From the NCBI RefSeq assembly GCF_013267595.1, contig NZ_CP054010.1:558001-622000 (forward strand): DNA of 64,000 nt, given 5' to 3'. Source of the stretch: Prevotella melaninogenica (lineage in GTDB: Bacteria > Bacteroidota > Bacteroidia > Bacteroidales > Bacteroidaceae). The notes beneath the pieces were generated by a model, which was not told the origin of the DNA, made no database searches, and saw only the letters and a list, made by a program, of their open reading frames with translations. Positions 8,789 to 18,373 of the stretch are shown piece after piece (within the stretch, counting starts at the first letter, position 1; each line of letters opens with the position of its first letter). Both the position numbers and the translations under genes were made by a program.

Positions 8789-9926
8789 GCATTTGCCAAT
8801 AAACTGGGTTAACGGCCAGAAAATTAATAATACCCATTTCTTTGAGACATATTACAATGTAGTTGAAATGCTAAGACAGAACCGTGAAGAGGAACTGACA
8901 AGCTATAACTATGGATTCGGTGATAAGTCTGAAAAAGAAGAATGTTCTATTGACATGGATATTAAGGGTGAGTCTGCAGAGACTTTATCAGTAGAACTTA
9001 GAGCATGTAATGCGGTGACTCGTAATGGTTACCATATTCTCTTTACAAAGGAATTGTATGGCGATTTCACACCAAAGTGTACGCTCAAAGATATCGAGAT
9101 TGATCTCTCTACACGTCAGGTAGTCTGCATTCTCCTTACTGTTAATCCTTATAAGATGTTACCAGTTGGTGTGCCAGATCCAGAAACTACCCCACTCCAT
9201 CATCCTTACGTATTACCAGAGGTTACTTTGCAATTGGTATTGGAGCAGAATCTTAATAAGGCCTTCCTTGAGGGTAATAGTATAGTAGCGGGAAAGGTTA
9301 TCGTAGATGGTGGTTCCTTCTTGATAGATAGCGACTATATCCCAGCTATTCAGCGTATCAACTGTTCTGAGAGAGCTATGCATGCTTTAGAGAATATGAC
9401 AGAAACACTTGAGCGTATTCACAGCAATGCACTCAAGGTATATGCTAAGAATATTTCTAACCCTCACCGCAGTATGCTTGCAGACAACACTTTCGCTCTT
9501 TGCGATGTGGTGAAGAATTTCTATAGCCAGCATTGCTTTGAATTGAAGAATATTGCAGCTGAGCAGCCTCCAATCTATACTGTGCGCTTTGCAAATGCAT
9601 TAGCTAATCTTCTGCTCACTTCACTCCGTTCTTTACCTGAGAAGGACTTTGAGACACTATTGCAGTACTTTGATGAGTGGACAAATATTAAGCCGTCTGA
9701 CTTTATGCACAAGACAAGCGATATTGCTCATTTGAGCTATAATCATCTTGAGTTGAATACTCTCTTTGTGAGCATTGCAGCATTCCTCAATGTAATTGAT
9801 ACGCTTTTCCATAAGTTGAGCGAACTCGAATACGTTGGACTCATCAAGGAGAATATTATTATTAGCGAGGATAATAGTGGCAAGGTCTCTGAGAGTGAGC
9901 GTAAGTCATGGAAGGTTTGGGATTAA
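8775..9926 (+). CDS. tssK: TssK baseplate-membrane adaptor
   Basis: 383 residues. The start MKKIEHLPINWVNGQKINNTHF resembles the N-terminal shell-like domain of TssK, with the typical early W-x-G-x-x-I/L pattern. A helical middle (about 200-300) and a C-terminal head domain follow. TssK trimers link the TssEFG wedges to the membrane complex. There is no signal peptide, so it is cytoplasmic. It overlaps tssN by 14 nt and is followed by the TssO-like membrane proteins, the order expected in T6SSiii clusters. Confidence 0.85.
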   Translation: MKKIEHLPINWVNGQKINNTHFFETYYNVVEMLRQNREEELTSYNYGFGDKSEKEECSIDMDIKGESAETLSVELRACNAVTRNGYHILFTKELYGDFTPKCTLKDIEIDLSTRQVVCILLTVNPYKMLPVGVPDPETTPLHHPYVLPEVTLQLVLEQNLNKAFLEGNSIVAGKVIVDGGSFLIDSDYIPAIQRINCSERAMHALENMTETLERIHSNALKVYAKNISNPHRSMLADNTFALCDVVKNFYSQHCFELKNIAAEQPPIYTVRFANALANLLLTSLRSLPEKDFETLLQYFDEWTNIKPSDFMHKTSDIAHLSYNHLELNTLFVSIAAFLNVIDTLFHKLSELEYVGLIKENIIISEDNSGKVSESERKSWKVWD

Positions 9927-9943
9927 CAGAGATACACTTGACA

Positions 9944-10426
9944 ATGGTAGAAAAAAATAGAAAAGAACGCCGTCAGGCAAAGAACTCTTTTGTTTTTATC
10001 TTTAGCTTCACGCTATTGCTTTTCGTACTCTTTGCTGTTTGCACATTGAAAACTGCCGAACGTGGAATCAACATGGTAGACGAAAAGAAAGTGCGTTATG
10101 ATGAGGTATTCCGTAAGCAGGCAAGCTATAATTTCCGTATGGATCAAATGTTCAAGGATATGAACAATCTTGTTACTGAGAAGCGTACGGATAATGAGCA
10201 GGCGCAATATCAGATGATAATTGCTCGTCACAGACAAGACATGCAGGATGAAATCTATCGTGGTGATAATGACACCACCAACTATGTTCTCTATAAGACA
10301 CTGTTTGATCAACTACAAGCTACGCAGGAAACCACTGCGACTTACTTTGATGAGAAACGTGACTTAGACTACATTATGGAACAGATTCAGAAAGCAACTG
10401 AAATTTTAAATAGAAAAAGAGAATAA
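9944..10426 (+). CDS. tssO: TssO, single-pass T6SSiii membrane protein
   Basis: 160 residues from the ATG at 9944 (MVEKNRKERR...). An in-frame ATG at 9908 inside tssK would add 12 residues and cannot be excluded. A basic cytoplasmic tail of about 14 residues precedes one transmembrane helix (about 16-36), then a long charged, probably coiled-coil periplasmic part (about 45-160). This is the architecture reported for TssO of the T6SSiii trans-envelope complex. The following gene has the same layout, so the pair may be diverged duplicates. Confidence 0.7.
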   Translation: MVEKNRKERRQAKNSFVFIFSFTLLLFVLFAVCTLKTAERGINMVDEKKVRYDEVFRKQASYNFRMDQMFKDMNNLVTEKRTDNEQAQYQMIIARHRQDMQDEIYRGDNDTTNYVLYKTLFDQLQATQETTATYFDEKRDLDYIMEQIQKATEILNRKRE

Positions 10427-10438
10427 TAATTTATTATT

Positions 10439-10888
10439 ATGACAAGAGACGAAAAAATATGGTCCAGTATTAAGTTTACGCTTTTGTTATGCTTTTCTGT
10501 GGCCTTACTTTATATCCTCCTTTGTAAGTATGTCACACCAATTCCAGAATCCATTACAGGTAATGCGGTGACAGAAATCAATGATGCCGAGGCTATTCTT
10601 GAAGATCAGAAGGAAATGAGTGAGAAACTGATTACGCTGAAGAAGGATATTGATTCGCTTAACTTCGAGATACAGCAGACACAGCGTATCAGTGAGATAA
10701 AAGATCGTATGACACAGCTGCAAGACAACTATCGCAAACATTCTTATGATCCGAAATATCTCTATTGTATGCGTGCATTCAAAACGATACAAGACTATTT
10801 CGACATAAAGCAGAAACTCTATTGGACAACCAAGAATACGGAAGACAGAAAAAAGATTCTCGAAGAAATGAAGACTAAGATTAGATAA
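10439..10888 (+). CDS. Second TssO-like coiled-coil membrane protein (TssO or TssP)
   Basis: 149 residues: short N-terminal tail, one transmembrane helix (about 12-30), then a helical, charged periplasmic region from residue 45 to the end. The start 12 nt after tssO and the shared architecture suggest a paralogue of the preceding gene or the TssP component. I could not decide which of this gene and the PKD-domain gene at 11087 is called TssP in the literature, so the symbol is left empty. A 198-nt gap follows before the next gene. Confidence 0.6.
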   Translation: MTRDEKIWSSIKFTLLLCFSVALLYILLCKYVTPIPESITGNAVTEINDAEAILEDQKEMSEKLITLKKDIDSLNFEIQQTQRISEIKDRMTQLQDNYRKHSYDPKYLYCMRAFKTIQDYFDIKQKLYWTTKNTEDRKKILEEMKTKIR

Positions 10889-11086
10889 GGCTTTTGTTGG
10901 CTTTGCCTGGTTTCTCGTCTACCTTTCTGCTGGAATAGTTGATAAAACTCATTCATCCACAAGAAACATATGCTCTCCATAATCCTATTGCTATGAATAT
11001 AGCGCATCGGTTTACAACCAAGTTATATGTGGCTAACAATTAACAAATTAAACCCCTTATGATATAACAATTAAAAAACAATAATT

Positions 11087-12061
11087 ATGACTGAAAGACA
11101 AAAAATCATTTTGGCTATCGTTTCGGCACTGGCTGTAGTCGGATTATTGGTGGCTTTGCTTCTCCCCTCACGCAACGTCAACAAGAATCTTGACTTTTTC
11201 ATTCAGGACAGTAATGCAAATAGTCAATTGGAAGTAAATGAGCCTTTGAAGTTTACCATTAATGACTCTGCAGCAGTTGTTGACAAGAGAGTATTATGGA
11301 AAATGGGTAATGGCGACAGTATCATTGGTAAGCCTAACATTAGTTATGTTTACAAACAGGCAGGAAAGTACCTCATCACACTACAGGTTGATGGTAAGGT
11401 TGTCACAGAAAAGACTATTGATATTGTGAAGATTACCAAGGACACTGTAGCAGTTGATTCTATTCCTAAGATTGTCGGACCAACACAAGGTTATGCAGGT
11501 GAGCGACTCGTATTCTCAGCCGAAGGCGATGGTATGACAAGCTGGCTTTGGGAATTCGGTGAGAGTGGAACTATTGATGCTTTTGAGCGTCAGGTGGTTT
11601 ATAAGTATGACGAGCCTGGTAAATATCTCATCAAACTGAAGACTAATACCACTTTGTATCCTGTATCTCATGTCATAACTATCCTTCCAAAGGTTGAAGA
11701 CATCATCGAGAATCCAGCTGATGAGGCTGATCAGCCAAAACCAGAGCCTATTGATACATTAGCTATGGTACAGAATGGTATCAAGAAGCATCTACAAGCT
11801 ATTGCCAATGCAGGTGCAAGAGATAAGGAAGCATTCTATGCACATCGTAATTTCATTATCAATAACTATCTCGGCGGTAATGGTAATCAAGTCGTTGTAC
11901 ACATCAATGGCGAGCGTTATAATGTGTTCCCAGACTATTGTCAAGGATTACACTTCCTCGAGAGTAATCGTTACGGACGTGTGACTATTGACGATGTGAA
12001 GGTAGATGATTTCCATCATATTACAAAAATTGAAGTAACTCAAAGAAATACAGGAAAATAA
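11087..12061 (+). CDS. Membrane-anchored protein with two PKD-like domains, T6SS complex component (TssP candidate)
   Basis: 324 residues. One N-terminal transmembrane helix (about 7-26) is followed by two beta-sandwich repeats ending in the PKD signature: YVYKQAGKYLITLQV near residue 95 and YKYDEPGKYLIKLKT near 180. An acidic proline linker (about 205-225) and a C-terminal domain of about 100 residues follow. The protein should sit in the periplasm, anchored in the inner membrane. It precedes tssR by 11 nt. The 198-nt gap upstream may hold an internal promoter, but no clear TAnnTTTG was found there. Confidence 0.65.
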   Translation: MTERQKIILAIVSALAVVGLLVALLLPSRNVNKNLDFFIQDSNANSQLEVNEPLKFTINDSAAVVDKRVLWKMGNGDSIIGKPNISYVYKQAGKYLITLQVDGKVVTEKTIDIVKITKDTVAVDSIPKIVGPTQGYAGERLVFSAEGDGMTSWLWEFGESGTIDAFERQVVYKYDEPGKYLIKLKTNTTLYPVSHVITILPKVEDIIENPADEADQPKPEPIDTLAMVQNGIKKHLQAIANAGARDKEAFYAHRNFIINNYLGGNGNQVVVHINGERYNVFPDYCQGLHFLESNRYGRVTIDDVKVDDFHHITKIEVTQRNTGK

Positions 12062-12072
12062 AATTAGGAAAT

Positions 12073-14340
12073 ATGAAAGCGTTCCATATTATAGCAGGTC
12101 TTGCATTCTTCTTTTTAGGTGCTCAGAGTAGTCTGGCACAGGTGGGAAGATATGATAAGACACATGCTGTCGGTAAAAAGAGTTTTAATTACTTGACAGA
12201 AGATACACGAAAGCAGAAGACACACAACAATAAGGATGTGCATATTGTCTTCTCAGATCGTGACCATAACAAGGCATACGCTGGACCGTATGCACAGCGC
12301 ATCCTGAGTGAACAGAAGCTTGGTGCGCCATTCTATGTTATTGGTGAGAAAAACGGATTCTATAAGGTTGTTGCTGCTAACCAGAGCTTGCTCGGACAGC
12401 CTAAGGGTATGTTTGCACCACTTTTCAGTTCAAGAACTCACTTTAAAGATGCTAAAAAATCACCATTCGTAGGATGGATTGATAAGAATAGCGTGCTGGA
12501 GTATAATCATGCCTTTGTGTCTAAAGATAACAACTTCCCAGTACGTTATCGAATCGGTGCATCCACTGTGTCACGATTGTCAAATATAAAGAGATTCTTT
12601 ACTCTTGACTCTCTGAACCTCTATGGCGATCCCTTCTTCCTCGATAAGAGCAAGGGAAAGCTTGTAGCTGGTCAGATTGTGTATGCTTATAAGTACGATG
12701 CAAGTAAACAGGCTATACTTGTTTCTGATCGTCCTTCGCTCTCTGACTCTACTCGCACAACACTCGGGTGGATTCCTGCTGACCTCACTGCAATGGTAGG
12801 ACAGAATCACGTTTATCTGTTGGATGCTAATTATCCTGAGTTTGCTGGTTTCCCATTGGGTTCTAAACTTCTCTTTACTGCTGATGGAAATTGGACAAAC
12901 ACGTCGACAGACCAGAAAGTGCCAATAAACCTTCCTTTGTCTGTATGGGACAGGAAGAAGACTTATATGCTTAATGTAAAAGGTAGAGATGTTGCTGTGG
13001 CAGAACTCGATCAACTCATTGAGAATAGCAAGAATATAAATGTCCACCTTGTGTTCTTTGATAAGGACCGTCTACTTGTGCGCAACCTTGTTAATGCTTT
13101 CCAGGGCATAAGCGAAAAGGTATCAAAGGATTCTCAAGCGAAGTTCTCTGTTACATCAGTTTCTCAGAAGGGAAATAGACATCTCTCACCAACAACCGAC
13201 TTTGGTAAGTGGATTGACTATCTTACAAAGATGACTTCACCAAACACTATTGGGGCAACAGGTGGCTACGGCTTCCATGATGCGATGAATACCATCTTTA
13301 GAGAGACACCTTATTCTAAGTTTGATAATAATGTGTTCATTATCTTGGGTACTGATGAGTTCCCAACTTTCACTTCTGACATCAACTCTGAGATATATTC
13401 GCGTTCAGCTACTCTCCTTCTTGCTCAAATCCTTTCTAAGGATGGTATGCCTTATCAAGACTTCATCCTGCAGTCTAAGCAGCTACTTGATAATAACATC
13501 CTGGAGTATATGAGCTTCTCTGGAGACTATCTCTGCGAACCAAAATGGACAAAGAATGGCTCGTTCAAAGATATGAGTACTGATAACGAGAATGTTTATT
13601 TGCTTGATGCACCAAAGAACAGCGTTATTACAGGTGGTTTTGTTTATCCAAAACTTTATTCTGAACTTTCAAGTGCAGGTCTTTCAAATGTACTTGATTC
13701 ACTGTTTATGCAGCTCAATGCACGTAACAACGAACTTGTAAATGTGACACGTAGCGCAGAGAATAAATATGGTGTTCTTCGTGCTATTCCTACACAAGAG
13801 GTGGTGAATCTCTGTGACAGTGCTGCAATCTCTGTAACTGACATTGAAAAGAACAACATCAACGACCTTCTCTTTAAGAAGATGTGGTTTACACCACAGC
13901 AGCTTTCAACTTATGACGAGGGATATCTTTTTGATAAGGATGAGATGCAGAATCTTCTTGATGGCTATCGTGATTTGATGCCTTATATCAATGCAGACTC
14001 TCTTGGAAACCAAGAACTTGCAGTATTGAGAAATAACTTTAAGCGTCAGAGCAAGCTGGTTAACATCCTTTCTTATCGCAAGGCTCTCAGTACGAAGTCT
14101 TCAATTTCAAAGGTTTATTATCATCGCGTTTCAGTTCCAAGTTCTGATGCATTGAACTACATTGTACGTGTAAAGGATATTCGCCGTAAGAAGTGTAATG
14201 AAAGCGAATGGGATCTGGCTTACAAGGAGATGTTTAAGAAGCTTGTTAATCTCGAGACACGCTTCAAGTCTGGACGCTTGAATACTATATATGTTGCTGG
14301 AAAAAGCTATTACTTTATTCCATTAAAGGAGCTTCCATAA
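12073..14340 (+). CDS. tssR: TssR, large periplasmic T6SSiii protein
   Basis: 755 residues beginning with a signal peptide (about 1-22, ending near SSLAQ). SH3-like stretches follow in the first 270 residues (GAPFYVIGEKNGFYKVV). The middle part has the pattern of a von Willebrand A-like domain, with NINVHLVFFDKDR near 327 and VFIILGTDEF near 423. A helical C-terminal part follows. This agrees with TssR, the large exported member of the T6SSiii membrane complex. It is the last gene of the operon and is followed by a strong terminator. Confidence 0.8.
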   Translation: MKAFHIIAGLAFFFLGAQSSLAQVGRYDKTHAVGKKSFNYLTEDTRKQKTHNNKDVHIVFSDRDHNKAYAGPYAQRILSEQKLGAPFYVIGEKNGFYKVVAANQSLLGQPKGMFAPLFSSRTHFKDAKKSPFVGWIDKNSVLEYNHAFVSKDNNFPVRYRIGASTVSRLSNIKRFFTLDSLNLYGDPFFLDKSKGKLVAGQIVYAYKYDASKQAILVSDRPSLSDSTRTTLGWIPADLTAMVGQNHVYLLDANYPEFAGFPLGSKLLFTADGNWTNTSTDQKVPINLPLSVWDRKKTYMLNVKGRDVAVAELDQLIENSKNINVHLVFFDKDRLLVRNLVNAFQGISEKVSKDSQAKFSVTSVSQKGNRHLSPTTDFGKWIDYLTKMTSPNTIGATGGYGFHDAMNTIFRETPYSKFDNNVFIILGTDEFPTFTSDINSEIYSRSATLLLAQILSKDGMPYQDFILQSKQLLDNNILEYMSFSGDYLCEPKWTKNGSFKDMSTDNENVYLLDAPKNSVITGGFVYPKLYSELSSAGLSNVLDSLFMQLNARNNELVNVTRSAENKYGVLRAIPTQEVVNLCDSAAISVTDIEKNNINDLLFKKMWFTPQQLSTYDEGYLFDKDEMQNLLDGYRDLMPYINADSLGNQELAVLRNNFKRQSKLVNILSYRKALSTKSSISKVYYHRVSVPSSDALNYIVRVKDIRRKKCNESEWDLAYKEMFKKLVNLETRFKSGRLNTIYVAGKSYYFIPLKELP

Positions 14341-14365
14341 AGCATTTAAGATATAAGATATAATG

Positions 14366-14420
14366 ATATGGATAAATACATTTCTGACATAGTTCAGGTG
14401 TATTTATCCATATTTTATTT
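14366..14420 (+). terminator. Terminator of the tss operon
   Basis: A perfect 14-bp inverted repeat (ATATGGATAAATAC at 14366-14379, its complement at 14400-14413) with a 20-nt loop, followed by TTTATTTTC. It lies 26 nt past the tssR stop. Confidence 0.8.
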
Positions 14421-14651
14421 TCTTATTATGCTGTCTAATGAACTTATTTCAGGTACTGTCCTATAAAAGTATGGGCTAGTCTGATGATTTACAATACCTA
14501 GTGATAAATAGGGATAAATGATGAAGTCCTCCAGCATCTTGAGAGAGAAAAAACAGTGAAACAGACTGTCATTGATACGTGTTTCTCCTGAAAATCTATC
14601 CACTAACTCAAAAAGCTCTTACATTTATTCTTATTCCTGACTATTAGTTTG

Positions 14652-14659
14652 TATTTTTG
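14652..14659 (+). promoter_or_regulatory. Predicted promoter -7 element for the restriction block
   Basis: TATTTTTG fits TAnnTTTG. Transcription would start near 14667, about 177 nt before the methylase ATG. No good -33 element was seen. Confidence 0.4.
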
Positions 14660-14860
14660 CAGGTAAAAACAGAGTGGGACTACAGAGAGTGCATAGCAAT
14701 CTCCGATGAAGCGCTTGAAGTAGAGAAGAAGAAAGTAGTTATTCGACTGCCATTAGAAGTAATTCCCGACTTTAAAAGATTATTTACTTGCGTTAAGGAT
14801 CTAAATCTACTTCAGCTAAGTCCCCAAGAAATCATAAAATATTATGCCAGAAGATATTAA
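14657..14860 (+). other. Orphan open frame before the methylase, no normal start
   Basis: A 67-codon frame with a protein-like C-terminus (SPQEIIKYYARRY) whose stop overlaps the methylase start by 17 nt, as adjacent co-translated genes often do. The only possible start is a TTG at 14657, which lies inside the predicted promoter TATTTTTG. The frame contains no ATG or GTG. It is either the tail of a gene that lost its beginning or a chance frame. No family recognised. Confidence 0.3.
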
Positions 14861-16877
14861 TTATCAAATAGTCCCAGAAGGGAAAATACGAGATTATATA
14901 GATGGAACCATTCGCAAGGATACTCCAGAAGAATATGTGCGTCAGACCGTAGAAAAGCGTCTGGTAATTGAGCATAAGTATCCCAAACAGCGTATCGCAG
15001 TAGAATACCCCATCAAAATGGGGGATGGTAAGAAGCGTGCAGATATCGTTATATTCTCAGAGAAAGCAACTGCAGAGGACCTCCAGGATCAGCAGAATAT
15101 AGTTCTCATTATCGAGTGTAAAAAGGAGTCTGTCAAGCCTACTGACAAAGGAGAAGGAGTGTCGCAGCTTAAGACCTATATGGCTTCATGCAGTAATTGC
15201 GTGTGGGGTATGTGGACTAATGGCAAGCACAAAACTGTTTATCAGAAGGTGACAGACGACAAGGGGCGCATCCATTATGAGGAAGCTAACGACATCCCTT
15301 CTGCAGATGGTAGCAACAGTGCTAACGAACGTCCTAAGCGAGGACAGATGTCTAAGGCTACCGATGATAATCTGCTCTTCACTTTCCGCACCTGTCACGA
15401 CATTATTTCTGTCAATGAAGGACACTCAAAACAAGCTGCCTTCTTTGAATTTCTTAAAGTTATCTTCTGTAAGATTACCGATGAGCGAAATGTAACTAAG
15501 CCTGTGGAGTTTTATACCACAGCATCAGAACGCAATAACTCAGACGGACAAGCAACGGTGTATAAACGTATTGCAGCTATCTTTGAGGAGGTAAAGAAAA
15601 AGCAGGGAAAAATCTTTGAAGCCAACGATCGAATCAAACTTGAGCCTCGCACACTCAGCCATTTGGTGGGTGAGCTACAAAAGTACTCGCTCTTGGACAC
15701 GCGCATTGATTTTAAGGGAAAAGCCTACGAAGAAATCGTAGGTTCCAATCTCCGTGGTGATAGAGGTGAATTCTTCACTCCACGTAATGTGATGCAAATG
15801 GCTGTGGCTATGATTGCTCCACAAGAGGGAGAAAAGGTGCTAGACAGCAGTTGTGGCACTGGAGGCTTTGTTGTTACGGCCATGAATGCGGTCATTGCTA
15901 CGATTAAGAGCAAAATGCAAAAAGACTATGGTGAGAATTTAGAAGATTGGCCACCAGTGGTGCGTGATGCTTTCAATAATAAAATCACTGAGATTGCGGG
16001 AGAAAATTTCTTTGGCTTCGACATCAATCCAGACTTAGTGAAAGCCACAAAGATGAACATGGTGATGAATAATGATGGTAGTGGCAACATCATTCAGCTC
16101 AATAGTCTTCTCCCTCCCCACGAGTGGAGCGAAGAGAAAAAGCAACTTCTTGAGGAACGTATGGGACGTCCTAAGAACTCCATCGTCAATCACAAGACCA
16201 TAGACCTTTTTGATGTCATTGTAACTAATCCTCCCTTTGGCTCTAAAATCCCTATCAACGATCAACAAATTTTAGAGCAGTTTGACCTTGCCCATAGTTG
16301 GGTTAAGGATCAACACGGCAATTGGTTGATGAATTCCACAAAGCTTAGAGGAAGTGTGCCTCCCGAACAAATCTTTATTGAGCGCATTGTGCAGTTGCTT
16401 CGCCCTGGAGGACGTGCAGCAATTGTTTTGCCCGATAGTATATTCTCTTCACCAGGCTTAGAGTTCATCCGAGTCTGGCTGATGCGACACACTCACATCA
16501 TCGCAAGCATAGACCTGCACGCAGATACATTCCAACCTCACAACGGCACTCAGTGCTCCATTCTCTTCGTGGTCAAGAAGACTACAGAAGAGCTGCAGGA
16601 GGAACAAAATCTTGGATTTATCCCTGATAATCAGATATTCATGGCTATGGTAGACCACATTGGGCATGACAAGCGAGGTAACACGATATATAAACGTGAT
16701 GAGGAGGGCAACCTTATACTGCGTCATGAAGAGAATGATGTGCGTGAAGTGGATGCGACTACAGGCGAGGTGACCTATCGCAAAGAGACTTTTGAAGAGA
16801 AGATAGTAAACGACCAGACTATTTTGGTGGCTGATGTATTTCTCAAGTGGAAACGCGAACAGGGCATAACATGGTAA
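14844..16877 (+). CDS. Nuclease-adenine methylase fusion of a restriction-modification system (BcgI-like or HsdM with HsdR-type N-terminus)
   Basis: 677 residues. The N-terminal domain (about 20-130) has a PD-(D/E)xK core: RADIVIF with Asp67 and IIECKKE with Glu91 and Lys93, as in HsdR N-terminal nuclease domains. A helical region leads into an N6-adenine methylase with SAM motif DSSCGTGGF near residue 334 and catalytic NPPF at 462-465. Nuclease and methylase in one chain plus a separate specificity subunit is the layout of BcgI-type (type IIB) enzymes. An HsdM carrying a decayed nuclease-like domain is the alternative. No HsdR helicase gene is present. The stop overlaps the specificity gene (ATGGTAA). 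Confidence 0.85.
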   Translation: MPEDINYQIVPEGKIRDYIDGTIRKDTPEEYVRQTVEKRLVIEHKYPKQRIAVEYPIKMGDGKKRADIVIFSEKATAEDLQDQQNIVLIIECKKESVKPTDKGEGVSQLKTYMASCSNCVWGMWTNGKHKTVYQKVTDDKGRIHYEEANDIPSADGSNSANERPKRGQMSKATDDNLLFTFRTCHDIISVNEGHSKQAAFFEFLKVIFCKITDERNVTKPVEFYTTASERNNSDGQATVYKRIAAIFEEVKKKQGKIFEANDRIKLEPRTLSHLVGELQKYSLLDTRIDFKGKAYEEIVGSNLRGDRGEFFTPRNVMQMAVAMIAPQEGEKVLDSSCGTGGFVVTAMNAVIATIKSKMQKDYGENLEDWPPVVRDAFNNKITEIAGENFFGFDINPDLVKATKMNMVMNNDGSGNIIQLNSLLPPHEWSEEKKQLLEERMGRPKNSIVNHKTIDLFDVIVTNPPFGSKIPINDQQILEQFDLAHSWVKDQHGNWLMNSTKLRGSVPPEQIFIERIVQLLRPGGRAAIVLPDSIFSSPGLEFIRVWLMRHTHIIASIDLHADTFQPHNGTQCSILFVVKKTTEELQEEQNLGFIPDNQIFMAMVDHIGHDKRGNTIYKRDEEGNLILRHEENDVREVDATTGEVTYRKETFEEKIVNDQTILVADVFLKWKREQGITW

Positions 16878-18289
16878 ACTCAGACAATACAATTCTTGCA
16901 CCATCGCCACTGCGTTGGTGCGGCATTTCGGCAGAGGAAGTAAGAAACAACGCCTATCGCCTTGATGCATCGGCTTATGATATAGAGGCTATGGAAGCTC
17001 TCTCTCGAGTGTACCATAGTCCCTATGGTTGGGTATATCTTTGGGGTGAAAACGGATTGGTTGAAGAGGCGTATCACGGACCACGAGCAAAGCGCAACTA
17101 CCTCCCAACAGGAATTCCTTTCATCGGTAGTTCGGAGATGCTAGAGGTGAAACCAAATCCCACAAAGTTTGTAGATAAGAGTTTTCTTGATAACTATGGT
17201 GTAAGGCGTGGTCAAGTTTTACTATCATGTTCTGGAACTATAGGACGTACTTCCTTTGTCAATCGTACACTTGAGGGCTATTGCGTTAGCCAGCACGCCC
17301 TAAAAATAACAGCGAATTATGCTGGATACGTTTATGCATATCTGTCCACAGAAGTAGGGAAAAGTATCGTTAAGTCCTTTACCTATGGTGCTGTGATTGA
17401 TGAGATAGAACCCGAGCATCTAAAGAACTTGCCTATCCCTAATGCTCCAGAAGAAATCAAACGAAGCATTCATAACGCAGTCATAGCCTCTTACGATTTG
17501 CGAGACCAATCGAATGATTTGATTGATGAAGCGCAACAATTGCTCTATGAAGCTCTTAGCTTGCCAGGGAAGATGGATTTAAAACCAAAGTATTATGCTC
17601 CGCAAGCAGGATTTCGCTGCTTCACCATGTATAGTAATGAGTTGAACAATCGCTTCGATGTATCCTATCATTTGCCCGAAATCAAGGAGATTCTCTCTCT
17701 GATTTCTAAGCAAGCCGCAGAAGTCACCACACTTGGCGACCCCAGAATCAGTAAAGAGATTATACTACCTGGACGTTTCAAACGTATTTATGTAGAAAAA
17801 GAGCAAGGGGTACCCTTCTTTGGCGGTAAACAACTGTTGCAACTAGACCCTTCTGAAGATAAACATCTTTCATTAGGCAAGCATGCCGATAGGATAAAGA
17901 GAGAGCTTTCATTGGAAGAGTGTATGTGTCTGATTAGTAGAAGCGGTACAATAGGAAAAGTAATAATTGTTCCCAAACATTGGTCTGGATGGGTTGCAAA
18001 CGAACATTGTTTAAGACTATCTCCTCGAAATAAAGATATTGCTGGTTATATATATGCTTGGCTGTCTACAGACTATGCTTTACCTTTAATTGTGCGGCAT
18101 ATTTATGGAGCTGTTGTTGACGAAATAGATGACAAACAGTTATCAGAAGTTGCCATTCCCCTCCTCAAAGACAACTCTATGCAATCTCGCATCAACAATC
18201 TTGTACTGCAAGCCAATGAACTTCGCTATCAAGCCTATCTCAAGGAGCAAGAAGCCCTACAGCAGATGGAGAAAGTTCTGAAGCGTTGA
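16871..18289 (+). CDS. hsdS: Restriction-modification specificity subunit (HsdS-like)
   Basis: 472 residues from the ATG at 16871, whose ATGGTAA overlap with the preceding stop suggests coupling; an in-frame ATG at 16847 is less likely. There are two target-recognition halves. Each contains a phrase such as VLLSCSGTIGRTSFV (first) or CLISRSGTIGKVIIV (second), and each ends in a helical segment after YGAVIDEIEPEHLKNLPIP or YGAVVDEIDDKQLSEVAIP. Two such halves separated by conserved helices are typical of HsdS and imply a bipartite recognition site. It directs the upstream nuclease-methylase. The recognition sequence cannot be read from this. Confidence 0.88.
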   Translation: MVNSDNTILAPSPLRWCGISAEEVRNNAYRLDASAYDIEAMEALSRVYHSPYGWVYLWGENGLVEEAYHGPRAKRNYLPTGIPFIGSSEMLEVKPNPTKFVDKSFLDNYGVRRGQVLLSCSGTIGRTSFVNRTLEGYCVSQHALKITANYAGYVYAYLSTEVGKSIVKSFTYGAVIDEIEPEHLKNLPIPNAPEEIKRSIHNAVIASYDLRDQSNDLIDEAQQLLYEALSLPGKMDLKPKYYAPQAGFRCFTMYSNELNNRFDVSYHLPEIKEILSLISKQAAEVTTLGDPRISKEIILPGRFKRIYVEKEQGVPFFGGKQLLQLDPSEDKHLSLGKHADRIKRELSLEECMCLISRSGTIGKVIIVPKHWSGWVANEHCLRLSPRNKDIAGYIYAWLSTDYALPLIVRHIYGAVVDEIDDKQLSEVAIPLLKDNSMQSRINNLVLQANELRYQAYLKEQEALQQMEKVLKR

Positions 18290-18373
18290 TATAGATGAAG
18301 TTATAATGAAAATAACACCTTATACAGGCATTCTAAGGTAAAGGAGTGTAAGGAGTTCAAACTCTACAAAGAT

